From Bartonella taylorii 8TBB (GTDB lineage: Bacteria; Pseudomonadota; Alphaproteobacteria; Rhizobiales; Rhizobiaceae): DNA of 64,000 nt. Below are positions 23,342-34,034 of this stretch, piece after piece; position 1 is the stretch's first letter, and each line of letters begins with the position of its first letter. The notes under the pieces are model-generated. The model saw nothing but the letters and a program-made list of their open reading frames with translations. It did not search any database and was not told the DNA's origin. The DNA lies in contig NZ_CADEAG010000005.1 of assembly GCF_902825155.1 (NCBI RefSeq), positions 95,362-159,361 on the forward strand, written 5' to 3'. The translations under genes were made by a program, and so were the position numbers.

Positions 23342-24667
23342 ATGATTCGTTTTTATCTTTTTATAACGTCATTTATCGTTGCTATCAGCGTGACAACAAC
23401 GGGGTTTGCACAAACAAAAATTAGCTTTTGGCATTCTATGAGCGGTGAGCTGGGAAAACAAACTGAACAACTCATCAACGATTTTAATGCCAGTCAGTCT
23501 GATTATAAAGTTGTTCCTTCATTTCGTGGTGAATATGAAGAAGGTATGGTTTCACTCATTTCAGCATTTCGCGGAAATAAACAACCGGTGCTCGCCCAAA
23601 TCTATGAGATTGGCACTGGAACCATGATGGCGGCAAAGGGTGCTGTTTATCCCATTTATCAACTTATGGCTGATACAAAGCAAGAACTTGATTTTGCTGA
23701 TTATTTGCCTGCTATCAGTGGTTATTACTCTGACGTTCAGGGACGAATGCTTTCTATGCCATTCAACGCTTCAACACCGATCCTTTATTATAATAAAGAT
23801 ATCTTCAAAAAAGCAGGACTTGATCCAGAACAGCCACCTAAAACATGGCAAGACGTTGAAAAATTCTCCAAAAAAATTCTTGAAACTAAATCTGCGAGAT
23901 GTGGTTTTACAATGGCTTATGCAGCCCAATGGATTGGCGTAGAAAACTTTTCAGCATTACATAATGTTCCTTTTGGAACAAAAGAAAATGGTTTTGGTGG
24001 ACTTGATTCAGAGCTCACGTTTAATGGACCTGTGCAAGTACGTATGTGGACTGATCTTAAAAAATGGTCTGATCAAGGTATTTTCCGCTATGGCGGTCCT
24101 TCTGGTGCATTAGATGCAACACCGATGTTTATGTCACAAAATTGCGCAATTTTTATGCAATCTTCAGGGTCGCGTGCAGGTATTGTTTCCGAAGCGCAAT
24201 TTAAAGTTGGGTTTGGTATGCTGCCCTATTATGACGATGTCAATGCAGCACCACAGAACTCAATTATTGGTGGAGCTTCTATTTGGGCTTTGAGAGGTCA
24301 TACGCCTAAAGAATATGCAGGTGCCGCAGCTTTTCTTAAATTTCTCTCGAAAGCGGATATTCAAGCTAGGTGGCATCAGACAACAGGTTATCTACCAACC
24401 ACAAAGACTGCTTACGAACTGAGTAAAAAACAACATTACTACGAGAAAAATGCCGGCGCAGATATTGCCATTAAACAAATTACTCTTAACCCGCCGACTG
24501 TTAATTCAAAGGGTATACGATTTGGTAATTTACCGCAAATTCGCTCTATTCTTGATCAGGAATTAGAAGCTGTTCTTAGTGGCTCAAAAACACCAAAAAA
24601 CGGATTAGATACAACAGTTGAACGCGGCAATAAACTCTTACGTGAATTTGAAAAAGCTAATCATTAA
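23342..24667 (+). CDS. ugpB: UgpB, periplasmic sn-glycerol-3-phosphate-binding protein
   Basis: It binds glycerol-3-phosphate (and in some species glycerophosphodiesters) for the Ugp ABC importer. The 441-aa precursor has a signal peptide ending TTTGFAQ, and the mature region starts KISFWHSMSGELG, which is typical of UgpB. Further family segments are RGEYEEGMVSLISAFR, NASTPILYYNKDIF and GGASIWALRGHTPKEY. The ATG at 23342 was chosen for its GGGGGAGG ribosome-binding site; the frame from 23276 adds 22 residues before the signal peptide. It heads the ugpBAEC operon. Confidence 0.95.
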   Translation: MIRFYLFITSFIVAISVTTTGFAQTKISFWHSMSGELGKQTEQLINDFNASQSDYKVVPSFRGEYEEGMVSLISAFRGNKQPVLAQIYEIGTGTMMAAKGAVYPIYQLMADTKQELDFADYLPAISGYYSDVQGRMLSMPFNASTPILYYNKDIFKKAGLDPEQPPKTWQDVEKFSKKILETKSARCGFTMAYAAQWIGVENFSALHNVPFGTKENGFGGLDSELTFNGPVQVRMWTDLKKWSDQGIFRYGGPSGALDATPMFMSQNCAIFMQSSGSRAGIVSEAQFKVGFGMLPYYDDVNAAPQNSIIGGASIWALRGHTPKEYAGAAAFLKFLSKADIQARWHQTTGYLPTTKTAYELSKKQHYYEKNAGADIAIKQITLNPPTVNSKGIRFGNLPQIRSILDQELEAVLSGSKTPKNGLDTTVERGNKLLREFEKANH

Positions 24668-24773
24668 GGTTTCATAACTATCATTAAAGATCAAAACCTT
24701 CACCAAATAGTTGAGTTTCTTCAATTCTTTTTATTCATCTTTCTAAACTCTCTATATTTAAAAAGTCCTACGA

Positions 24774-25658
24774 ATGCAAGAAAAACAAGCATATTTCAAA
24801 AACAGTCTACTCTCTTACTGGTTGCTTTTTCCTCAGCTTATTGTGACTTTTTTATTTTTCCTTTGGCCTGCTGCCCACGCGATAAAATCATCTTTCGAGC
24901 GTGAAGATGCTTTTGGTTTTACAACAACCTTTGTTGGCTTTGAAAATTATGTGACAATTCTTACTGATCCTTCTTATCTGAAATCACTTCTCACAACTGC
25001 AGTATTTTCTGTCTCCGTTACTCTTGCTTCAATGACGATATCGCTTCTTTTGGCTACCTGCGTTGATAGAGTCATCCGTGCAAAAAAAGCTTATACAATG
25101 CTCTTGCTCTGGCCTTATGCTGTTGCTCCAGTATTGGCAGGTATATTATGGTTGTTTATTTTTCACCCAACTATTGGAATTATCCCTTTTCTTTTAGAAA
25201 AAATAGGTGTCATATGGAATTATCGTATTAATGGCACTCAAGCAATGAGCCTTATTGTAATTGCGGCCAGCTGGAAACAAATCTCCTATAATTTTCTCTT
25301 TTTTCTTGCAGGTCTTCAGTCTATTCCACGTTCCCAAATAGAGGCCGCAGCAATCGATGGTGCTGGTCCTTTTAAACGGTTTTGGACTGTAGTATTCCCG
25401 CAGATTTCACCAACGACCTTTTTTCTTCTTGTCATTAACATCAATTATGTCATGTTTGATACATTTGGTATTATTGATAACATGACCTCTGGAGGTCCTG
25501 CACGTGCAACAAGCACTCTCGTCTACAAAGTGTATGATGATGGCTTTAAAAACCAAATAATCGGTGGATCAGCAGCACAATCAACAATATTAATGTTGAT
25601 GGTTATTGTCTTAACGTTTATCCAGTTCCGCTGGATTGAACGTCGCGTACAATATTAG
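24774..25658 (+). CDS. ugpA: UgpA, glycerol-3-phosphate ABC permease
   Basis: It is one of the two inner-membrane permeases of the Ugp importer. The 294-aa protein has about six membrane segments and the EAA loop (EAAAIDGAGPFKRFWTVVFP) that contacts the ATPase. The start ATG at 24774 lies 106 bp after ugpB. It is followed by ugpE after 10 bp. Confidence 0.94.
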   Translation: MQEKQAYFKNSLLSYWLLFPQLIVTFLFFLWPAAHAIKSSFEREDAFGFTTTFVGFENYVTILTDPSYLKSLLTTAVFSVSVTLASMTISLLLATCVDRVIRAKKAYTMLLLWPYAVAPVLAGILWLFIFHPTIGIIPFLLEKIGVIWNYRINGTQAMSLIVIAASWKQISYNFLFFLAGLQSIPRSQIEAAAIDGAGPFKRFWTVVFPQISPTTFFLLVININYVMFDTFGIIDNMTSGGPARATSTLVYKVYDDGFKNQIIGGSAAQSTILMLMVIVLTFIQFRWIERRVQY

Positions 25659-25668
25659 GAAGCGAATT

Positions 25669-26520
25669 ATGGTTGAAAATCGCCCTGTTTTGAAATTTTT
25701 AACCCATCTCACCCTCATTGTTGGCATTATCATTATTTGTTTTCCTGTTTATGTCGCTATCATCGCATCAACCCATAGCTCAGCGGCGTTTAGCTCTGGA
25801 ACACTTCCCCTTTTACCGGGGAAGCATGCTCTAGAAAACTATAAAATAATCTTTGGTGATGGCCTTCAAAAGCTTGGTTTGCCCAATCTCTGGCCACTTT
25901 TAATGAATTCGCTCATTATGGCTCTTGGTATTAGTATTGGAAAAATTATTATTTCACTCCTTTCTGCTTATGCAATTGTCTATATGCGCTTCCCCTTTCG
26001 CAAAACTGCTTTTGCTCTCATCTTTGTTACATTGATGCTCCCTGTCGAAGTCCGCATCATTCCAACATATACTGTAGTTGCACAGTTAGGCATGATAAAC
26101 ACCTATAGTGGAATGATCATCCCGCTCATTGCATCTGCAACAGCTACATTTTTATTTCGTCAATTTTTTTTGACTGTTCCTGATGAACTCTTGGAAGCTG
26201 CGCGTGTTGATGGTGCAGGGCCATTTAAATTCTTTAAAGATATTCTTCTTCCTCTTAGCAAAAGCAATATCGCTGCTTTATTTATCATTATGTTCATTTA
26301 TGGATGGATACAATATCTCTGGCCTCTTATAGTGACAACTGATCAAAATCATCAAACTATTCTTATTATTTTGAAACAGCTTATCGTAGAATCACTTCAG
26401 CATGATCCTCAATGGAATATACTCATGGCAGTATCGGTCGTTGCCATGGTCCCGCCTGTTCTTGTCGTCATCTTCATGCAGCGGCTTTTTATCAAAGGCC
26501 TTATTGAAACGGAGAAATAA
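25669..26520 (+). CDS. ugpE: UgpE, glycerol-3-phosphate ABC permease
   Basis: It is the second permease of the Ugp importer. The 283-aa protein has about six membrane segments and the EAA loop ([20 protein letters not shown]). The ATG at 25669 is preceded by AGGAAG and lies 10 bp after ugpA; an upstream in-frame start at 25636 would overlap ugpA. ugpC follows after 2 bp. Confidence 0.94.
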   Translation: MVENRPVLKFLTHLTLIVGIIIICFPVYVAIIASTHSSAAFSSGTLPLLPGKHALENYKIIFGDGLQKLGLPNLWPLLMNSLIMALGISIGKIIISLLSAYAIVYMRFPFRKTAFALIFVTLMLPVEVRIIPTYTVVAQLGMINTYSGMIIPLIASATATFLFRQFFLTVPDELLEAARVDGAGPFKFFKDILLPLSKSNIAALFIIMFIYGWIQYLWPLIVTTDQNHQTILIILKQLIVESLQHDPQWNILMAVSVVAMVPPVLVVIFMQRLFIKGLIETEK

Positions 26521-26522
26521 CT

Positions 26523-27569
26523 GTGGCCATAATCCAGTTATCAAATATAAAAAAACAGTATGACAACAACATTATCGTCATTGATGATTTAAATTTGACA
26601 GTTGCCGATAAGGAACTTCTTGTCCTTGTTGGTCCTTCAGGATGTGGTAAATCAACACTCTTACGGATCATTGCAGGACTTGAACAGGTCACCTCGGGTG
26701 AACTCTATATTGATAATGAATGCATCAATGAACGTGAACCAGCTGATCGCGATATTGCTATGGTTTTTCAAAATTACGCACTTTATCCCCATATGACTGT
26801 TCGTGGAAACTTAGAATATGGGCTTAAAAATCGCAAAACACCTAAAGATGAAATAAATAGACGTATCACACATGCTGCAAAACTTTTGCAAATAGAGCCA
26901 TTTCTTGATCGCAAACCACGACAATTATCCGGAGGACAACGACAGCGTGTTGCAATGGGGCGTGTGATTGTGCGCCAACCACGTGTTTTTCTCTTTGATG
27001 AACCACTTTCAAACCTTGATGCGAAATTGCGTGCGCAAATGTGTATTGAGATTAAAACACTCCAGCGCTCATTGGAAACAACAAGCCTCTATGTTACCCA
27101 TGATCAATTAGAAGCAATGACACTGGCCGATAGAATAGTTGTCATGAACAAAGGAGCTATCGAGCAAATTGGAACGCCAATGGAAATTTACGACACTCCA
27201 GCAACAACATTTGTTGCTGATTTTATTGGTTCTCCTCCTATGAACTTTCTTGATCGCAAAATCCTAGAACGATACTTAGGCCATTCATGGTCTTATAGCC
27301 AAGAAACAGAACTTTTGGCATTCAGACCAGAAGTAATCTTGTTGGGAGAATACCCAGATCAAGGACCTGTCTTTCACACACAAATTGAGCTTATCAAGCC
27401 TGTTGGGACAGGGTGTCATATTTTAACGCGTTGGAACGATACCATTTTTACTGTTGAAATAAGAGAACGCCTTACAAGCGACTATGGTAAGAAACTAAGC
27501 TTCACTGTTCCTCATCAGAATTTTCACACTTTTAATAAAACCACAGGAAAACGCACAAGTAACAAGTAA
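26523..27569 (+). CDS. ugpC: UgpC, ATPase of the glycerol-3-phosphate ABC importer
   Basis: It energises uptake of glycerol-3-phosphate. The 348-aa protein starts with GTG two bases after ugpE. It has Walker [10 protein letters not shown], signature [13 protein letters not shown], Walker [13 protein letters not shown] and the H-loop in YVTHDQ. The C-terminal TOBE-like regulatory domain (about residues 235-345) is shorter and more divergent than the N-terminal half, as in other MalK/UgpC proteins. ugpQ lies convergent just downstream. Confidence 0.94.
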   Translation: MAIIQLSNIKKQYDNNIIVIDDLNLTVADKELLVLVGPSGCGKSTLLRIIAGLEQVTSGELYIDNECINEREPADRDIAMVFQNYALYPHMTVRGNLEYGLKNRKTPKDEINRRITHAAKLLQIEPFLDRKPRQLSGGQRQRVAMGRVIVRQPRVFLFDEPLSNLDAKLRAQMCIEIKTLQRSLETTSLYVTHDQLEAMTLADRIVVMNKGAIEQIGTPMEIYDTPATTFVADFIGSPPMNFLDRKILERYLGHSWSYSQETELLAFRPEVILLGEYPDQGPVFHTQIELIKPVGTGCHILTRWNDTIFTVEIRERLTSDYGKKLSFTVPHQNFHTFNKTTGKRTSNK

Positions 27570-27680
27570 ATAAAATAGAAACTTTAACCTTATAAGCACT
27601 GTTAGCAAAACTTCTTATTTTCTCCTATCGACTTCAATTTTTATCAACTGTATCGTTTCTTTTGTATAGTAATAAGCTTT

Positions 27681-28403
27681 TTATCTCTGTGCACGTAATT
27701 GCAAAGCTAAATCGGGTTGATCTGTCGTGATATAATGTACAGGCATATCAAGCCAATGTGATAACCGAGCTCTCCCGTTGATTGTCCATACACCCACAGT
27801 AAAACCAGCTTCAAGCGCAGATTCAATAAAAACCTGTGAAGCAATGGAGCCATCTAAACTCAGATCAGAGTACCCTAATCGTTTCCATTCAGAAAAACTG
27901 CGGTACATATCACCTTCAAAGCTATCAATACATGGCCCAGATGCTATTCCTGCTTCAATAAAAGGACGAAGGCTTGTAGGATCAAAACTGATTGCAGAAA
28001 CCCGTTCTGCTAAATTTCGACTTTTTATTAATGCAAGTGCTTTTTGGGATAAAATAGTCTCACGCTCAAGTTCACCACATGTTTTAATTTCAAGATGGAG
28101 GGCAACGTGAGTTGACACCAACAGATCAAGCACCTCTTCTAATAAAGGAGGCGCTTCAGTGCTTCCTTTCACACAGAGTTTTTTGCGTGTTTCATTATCA
28201 ATATCATGAATATATCCTTTTTTCCCAACCAGTTGTTCCAGATGAAAATCATGGAATACAACCACTTCACCACTTTTCAGAAGATGAACATCACATTCAA
28301 TTTCATCGACTCCTAATGCAATTACGTGACGAAATGCCGAAAGTGTATTTTCGGGATAAAGGTTTGCTCCACCACGGTGTGCAACAATTTTTCTCTCAGA
28401 CAT
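27681..28403 (-). CDS. ugpQ: UgpQ, glycerophosphodiester phosphodiesterase
   Basis: It splits glycerophosphodiesters into glycerol-3-phosphate and an alcohol, feeding the product of lipid turnover into metabolism. The 240-aa protein has the GDPD motifs AHRGGANLYPENTLSAF (catalytic His, Arg, Glu), ECDVHLLKSGEVVVFHD (metal Glu, Asp, His) and HLEIK. No signal peptide is seen, so it is cytoplasmic like E. coli UgpQ. The ATG at 28403 gives the usual N-terminus MSERKIVAHRGG; the frame to 28445 adds 14 residues. It is convergent with ugpBAEC and functionally linked to it. Confidence 0.94.
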   Translation of the reverse strand: MSERKIVAHRGGANLYPENTLSAFRHVIALGVDEIECDVHLLKSGEVVVFHDFHLEQLVGKKGYIHDIDNETRKKLCVKGSTEAPPLLEEVLDLLVSTHVALHLEIKTCGELERETILSQKALALIKSRNLAERVSAISFDPTSLRPFIEAGIASGPCIDSFEGDMYRSFSEWKRLGYSDLSLDGSIASQVFIESALEAGFTVGVWTINGRARLSHWLDMPVHYITTDQPDLALQLRAQR

Positions 28404-28485
28404 GCAAAATTTCACACTTCTTAATTTTAAACAATATCGGTTCATATAAATCAGATAATGATTTTTTAAAAATCATACAAAGTGC

Positions 28486-28510
28486 AAAACAATTTTAAAA
28501 AAATTGTTTT
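28486..28510 (-). terminator. Probable terminator of guaA
   Basis: An 11-bp perfect stem (AAAACAATTTT with a 3-base loop and its complement) lies 63 bp after the guaA stop. On the minus strand it is closed by a TTTT tract. The stem is AT-rich, so it is not strong. Confidence 0.45.
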
Positions 28511-28572
28511 TTCTATCCACTCTCCCGAATATTAATTTTAAGCGACACTCTCTGATTAAAATTTTTTTTCAA

Positions 28573-30129
28573 TCATTCCCACTCAATTGTACTAGGAGGC
28601 TTTGAAGTTACATCATACACAACACGATTAATACCTCTCACTTCGTTAATAATGCGTGCCGCTGTTTTGCCTAAAAACTCCATATCATATGGATAGAAAT
28701 CAGCAGTCATTCCATCTACAGATGTTACCGCGCGAAGAGCACAAACAAATTCGTAAGTGCGCCCATCACCCATAACTCCAACAGTCTGAACAGGAAGAAG
28801 AATAGCAAAAGCCTGCCAAATTTTGTCATAAAGGCCAGCTTTACGAATTTCATCAAGGTAGATAGCATCCGCTTCACGTAAAATTTCTAATTTTTCACGT
28901 GTAACTGCGCCTGGACACCGAATTGCAAGACCGGGTCCTGGAAAAGGATGACGACCAATACACTGCTCCGACAATCCTAACTCTCGCCCTAGCGCGCGAA
29001 CCTCATCCTTAAACAGTTCACGCAATGGTTCTACAAGTTTCATGTTCATTCGTTCCGGTAACCCCCCTACATTATGATGGCTTTTAATTGTTACCGATTC
29101 ACCAATAGCCGATACACTCTCAATAACATCTGAATAAAGCGTTCCCTGCGCTAAAAATTCTGCACCTCCTATTTTTTTAGTTTCTTCTTCAAAAACTTCT
29201 ATAAAAAGACGGCCAATTGTTTTACGTTTTTTCTCTGGATCTATTTCACCTTCTAGAGCGTTAAGAAACATGTTGGTGGCATTAGCGTGAATAAGCTCTA
29301 TGTTATAATGATCTCGAAATAATGTAAGAATTTCTTCAGCCTCATTCTTACGCATTAACCCATGATCCACAAAAATACATGTTAGTTGCTCTCCTATTGC
29401 TTCATGAAGAAGTACAGCAACAACTGTTGAATCAACGCCACCTGAAAGGCCACAGATCACACGGCTTTTCCCAACTTTTTCGCGTATATCAGCAATTACC
29501 TTCTTGCGATACGAAGTCATTGACCAATTGCTTTTAAGACCAGAAATTTTATGAACAAAATTTTGTAAAAGTTTTGTACCATCGGGTGTATGAACAACTT
29601 CAGGATGAAACTGTACAGCATAAAAATGCCTTTTTTCATCAGCAATCGCAGCATAGGGAGCACCTTTTGATGTTCCTATTACACGAAAGCCTTCTGGTAA
29701 CGCCGTCACACGATCACCGTGACTCATCCATACTTGATAACAAGATCCTTTTTCCCACACTCCATCAAAAAGTGCATTCTCTTCTTGTATCTCCAAAAAA
29801 GCACGCCCAAATTCACGCTCATGTCCAGCTTCAACCTTTCCACCAAGCTGAACACACATAGCTTGTTCACCATAACAGATACCAAGAACTGGAATACCAA
29901 TTTCAAAAACTTCCATCGGAGCACGCGGCGAACCGCCATCAACAACTGAATAAGGGCTACCTGATAAAATAATAGCTTTAGGTTTTATTCGCTTGATGCC
30001 TTCTAAAGCTAATTGAAAAGGAACAATTTCACAATAGACACCCATTTCTCGCACCCGCCGTGCGATCAGTTGTGTGACTTGTGAACCAAAATCAATAATA
30101 AGAACAGTGTCTGGATGTGATACGCTCAT
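28573..30129 (-). CDS. guaA: GMP synthase (glutamine-hydrolysing), GuaA
   Basis: It converts XMP to GMP using glutamine and ATP. The 518-aa protein has the class I amidotransferase domain (nucleophile Cys in GICYGEQ at about residue 80; His-Glu in VQFHPEV) and the ATP-pyrophosphatase domain (P-loop [12 protein letters not shown]), then the dimerisation domain ending KPPSTIEWE. The ATG at 30129 was preferred because it gives the standard N-terminus; the frame to 30195 adds 22 residues. It is separated from guaB only by an RsmB-type gene and a small plus-strand gene. Confidence 0.97.
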   Translation of the reverse strand: MSVSHPDTVLIIDFGSQVTQLIARRVREMGVYCEIVPFQLALEGIKRIKPKAIILSGSPYSVVDGGSPRAPMEVFEIGIPVLGICYGEQAMCVQLGGKVEAGHEREFGRAFLEIQEENALFDGVWEKGSCYQVWMSHGDRVTALPEGFRVIGTSKGAPYAAIADEKRHFYAVQFHPEVVHTPDGTKLLQNFVHKISGLKSNWSMTSYRKKVIADIREKVGKSRVICGLSGGVDSTVVAVLLHEAIGEQLTCIFVDHGLMRKNEAEEILTLFRDHYNIELIHANATNMFLNALEGEIDPEKKRKTIGRLFIEVFEEETKKIGGAEFLAQGTLYSDVIESVSAIGESVTIKSHHNVGGLPERMNMKLVEPLRELFKDEVRALGRELGLSEQCIGRHPFPGPGLAIRCPGAVTREKLEILREADAIYLDEIRKAGLYDKIWQAFAILLPVQTVGVMGDGRTYEFVCALRAVTSVDGMTADFYPYDMEFLGKTAARIINEVRGINRVVYDVTSKPPSTIEWE

Positions 30130-30261
30130 AGAAAACCAATCAATAATTATAAAAGAGAACCAATGAGATTTATGATTTAATCTTTCTCTTTTCACAAGCC
30201 TGTTCGCTTCAGAAAAAGATTTTTCTCGTAAAATCTAAGATAAAAAATGCAAAAATATGTA

Positions 30262-31548
30262 TCAATGTTTTTTTTGCAACACAGATAAAAAGAAACCATC
30301 TGTTTTTGTTGCTGCTGGCGATAACGTAAGTCCATGATTTGAAAAAATTGGTTGCACAGACGAAAAACTAAAATGTTGCTGCCAAAGTGTACGCATATTT
30401 ATTGGATAAAAATTAGAATGCTGTTGAAGAAAACGGGAAATTTGTTCCTCATTTTCATCCACAAAAAGAGAGCATGTAATATAGACTAAACGCCCGTTTG
30501 GTTTAAGATAATCTATAGCCTCATTCAAAATAACCTTTTGTTCTGTTTGGCGTTGTTTTACCTGTTCTAACGTCAAACGCCACTTCGTATCTGGCCGCCG
30601 CCGCCATGTTCCTGTACCACTACATGGCGCGTCTAGCAGCACAATATCCATCTGACCGACCAACGGCTTTAATTCTTCTACATTCCCACGTGCCTGTACA
30701 TTACGAACACCGGCACGTCGAAGACGATCAAAAATGGGAGCCAAGCGGGCTTTGTTTGAATCATAAGCATAAATTTGTCCCTGATTCTCCATACTGGCAG
30801 CTAAGGCTAATGTTTTTCCACCAGCTCCAGCACAATAATCCAACACCTGCATACCTGCCTTTGCTTCTACAAGATAAGCAACAATCTGAGATCCCAAATC
30901 CTGTATTTCAAAGTGTCCCCTTTGAAAAGCTGGCTCCATCTGAACATTGGGATGACGGCCAAACTTTTCAATCGGCGCAATTCTTAAAGCTTGCCGAAAC
31001 CATAACAACGGTTGAGCTTTGGTTTTTGCTAATTCCTTGAATACCTTTTCTGGTGTTACCTTCAAGCTATTCACGCGTAAATCTAAAGAAGGACGTGTTG
31101 CTAATGCAGCAGCTTCAATGACCCAATTGTCGGTAAATACAGGAAGAAGATGCGCTTGACACCATTGAGGAATATCACCACGAATATAGTCTGGCGCATC
31201 AATTAATTGCTGTTTTTGCCACGATTGGCGCTGTTTAGAACCTAATACCTGCGGTGCAAATCTATCTCCTTCTAATTCACTATCAACTTGTTCAATCGTC
31301 ATTTTTCCAGTATCTAATAAGGTGCCGAAAACGACATCCCTCATGTCATCACTCTCCATACGCCATTGTAAAGAATAACGTCGTCTTAAAACATCATAAA
31401 CGATTGTACCAATTGCAGCTCGGTCGCTTGCTCCAGCAAAGCGATGAGAAAGTCCCCAATCTTTTAAAGCTTCACCTATTGGGCGATGCCGAGTTTCTAT
31501 CTCTTTTAGAATATCTATTGCCGCATATAAACGCCCACCTAAGCGCAT
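30262..31548 (-). CDS. rsmB: RsmB-like rRNA cytosine-C5 methyltransferase
   Basis: It is a SAM-dependent RNA m5C methyltransferase of the RsmB/Nol1/Nop2 family. The 428-aa protein has an N-terminal NusB-like helical region, the SAM site VLDYCAGAGGKTLALA at about residue 236, and the two family cysteines in LLDAPCSGTGTWRR and YITCSLFVDENE. The target is probably 16S rRNA, but the paralogue class (RsmB or RsmF type) cannot be settled by eye. It lies between guaB and guaA on the same strand, a Rhizobiales arrangement. Confidence 0.85.
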   Translation of the reverse strand: MRLGGRLYAAIDILKEIETRHRPIGEALKDWGLSHRFAGASDRAAIGTIVYDVLRRRYSLQWRMESDDMRDVVFGTLLDTGKMTIEQVDSELEGDRFAPQVLGSKQRQSWQKQQLIDAPDYIRGDIPQWCQAHLLPVFTDNWVIEAAALATRPSLDLRVNSLKVTPEKVFKELAKTKAQPLLWFRQALRIAPIEKFGRHPNVQMEPAFQRGHFEIQDLGSQIVAYLVEAKAGMQVLDYCAGAGGKTLALAASMENQGQIYAYDSNKARLAPIFDRLRRAGVRNVQARGNVEELKPLVGQMDIVLLDAPCSGTGTWRRRPDTKWRLTLEQVKQRQTEQKVILNEAIDYLKPNGRLVYITCSLFVDENEEQISRFLQQHSNFYPINMRTLWQQHFSFSSVQPIFSNHGLTLSPAATKTDGFFLSVLQKKH

Positions 31549-32070
31549 TGATTTCTCCTATTTTGATTTTTACAAGACTCTACACAATTTAAGAAAAAAC
31601 AAATTCATCTTTTTTGACACCAACGGAATTTTCTCAAACCCATGTAAAATTTACATTAGAAGCAGATTCTTATTACGCTTTTTTATAGCATCCAAAATTT
31701 TCTTCTTATGTGCTCCTTATGCGCACCTTTTAACTTTCTAAAATAGATGGAATCCTTTTTGACACTGCAAGACAAGTAGTCATCCCTAAGATACCTCTTC
31801 CAGTTATACGTACGCAAAACCACCAAACTTTTAATTACCGCATAAAATAAGAATTTTGTAGCCTTATATAACAGCACATAACATCAAGTATTCACTATCT
31901 TGAAAATGCTCTCTTCCTGAAAAGGTGAAAAAACAGCTCTACTAAGACCATGCAAATACATCTTATTCTCGATAAAACATTAACTTTTTAAAAAACGCTT
32001 GGAACCACTATTTGGCATGACCGTTTTTACTGTACTGGCTTTAAGTCAGCTAATTTAAAAGGAGAAAATA
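31549..32070. other. Spacer with EcfG-type promoter
   Basis: This 522-bp divergent spacer between the RsmB-like gene and a small gene has no supported frame; a 64-codon minus frame (31683-31877) lacks any family character. The notable content is a general-stress-type promoter at 32001-32025. Confidence 0.5.
32001..32025 (+). promoter_or_regulatory. EcfG (general stress sigma factor) type promoter
   Basis: GGAAC (32001-32005), a 16-bp spacer and CGTT (32022-32025) match the alphaproteobacterial EcfG consensus GGAAC-N16/17-CGTT exactly. Transcription would start about 35-40 nt before the ATG of the 49-aa gene at 32071. Confidence 0.7.
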
Positions 32071-32220
32071 ATGAATACTTACAATAATGGGAAAACAACT
32101 TCATCTAAAAGCCGTCACAATACAACACCCTCAAACAATGGAAAGAAATCCGTCCAAGGTGATCAGGCTAACACTCGCCAACGCGCGTCAAAGTCGGTAC
32201 GGAAAACTACAAAAAGTTAA
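32071..32220 (+). CDS. Small basic 49-aa protein of unknown function
   Basis: The family is not recognised. The 49-aa product is rich in Ser, Thr, Asn, Lys and Arg (it begins MNTYNNGKTTSSKSRHN), has no Cys or Trp and no hydrophobic segment, so it should be soluble, basic and probably disordered. It is a real gene by context: an AAGGAGA ribosome-binding site with good spacing, an exact EcfG-type promoter 46 bp upstream, and a strong intrinsic terminator 26 bp downstream. This makes a complete monocistronic unit. The composition recalls small stress or DNA-associated proteins, but that is inference only. Confidence 0.75.
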   Translation: MNTYNNGKTTSSKSRHNTTPSNNGKKSVQGDQANTRQRASKSVRKTTKS

Positions 32221-32245
32221 TTTCCTTAATTTTATATAACCTACA

Positions 32246-32286
32246 GAAAGAATTGGGACATCAGCCTCCAATTCTTTCCTTTTTAG
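32246..32286 (+). terminator. Intrinsic terminator of the 49-aa gene
   Basis: GAAAGAATTGG (32246-32256) and CCAATTCTTTC (32268-32278) form a perfect 11-bp stem with an 11-base loop, followed by CTTTTTAG. It closes the small stress-type transcription unit. Confidence 0.85.
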
Positions 32287-32383
32287 GATCGTTGCACCAC
32301 ATCACAAAGAGAAAAAATGGTAGATTTCCTCTCTTCTCCCAAAAGATTTTATGCCATGTAACATGGCGCTAAAACCTTATACA

Positions 32384-33922
<1,539 letters not shown>

Positions 33923-34034
33923 TTAAGATACAACTGCGGTTCTCATAGGTTGTGGATTGGCAGGAAATTATGCCATGCTACAAGAAAAATAGAAAGAAAA
34001 ATTAAAACAATTTTCTGATTATAGTTTATAAAAT

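Noticed and set aside
31683..31877. 64-codon minus-strand frame before the EcfG-type promoter
   Set aside because: No motif, no supporting signals; judged a chance frame in a spacer.
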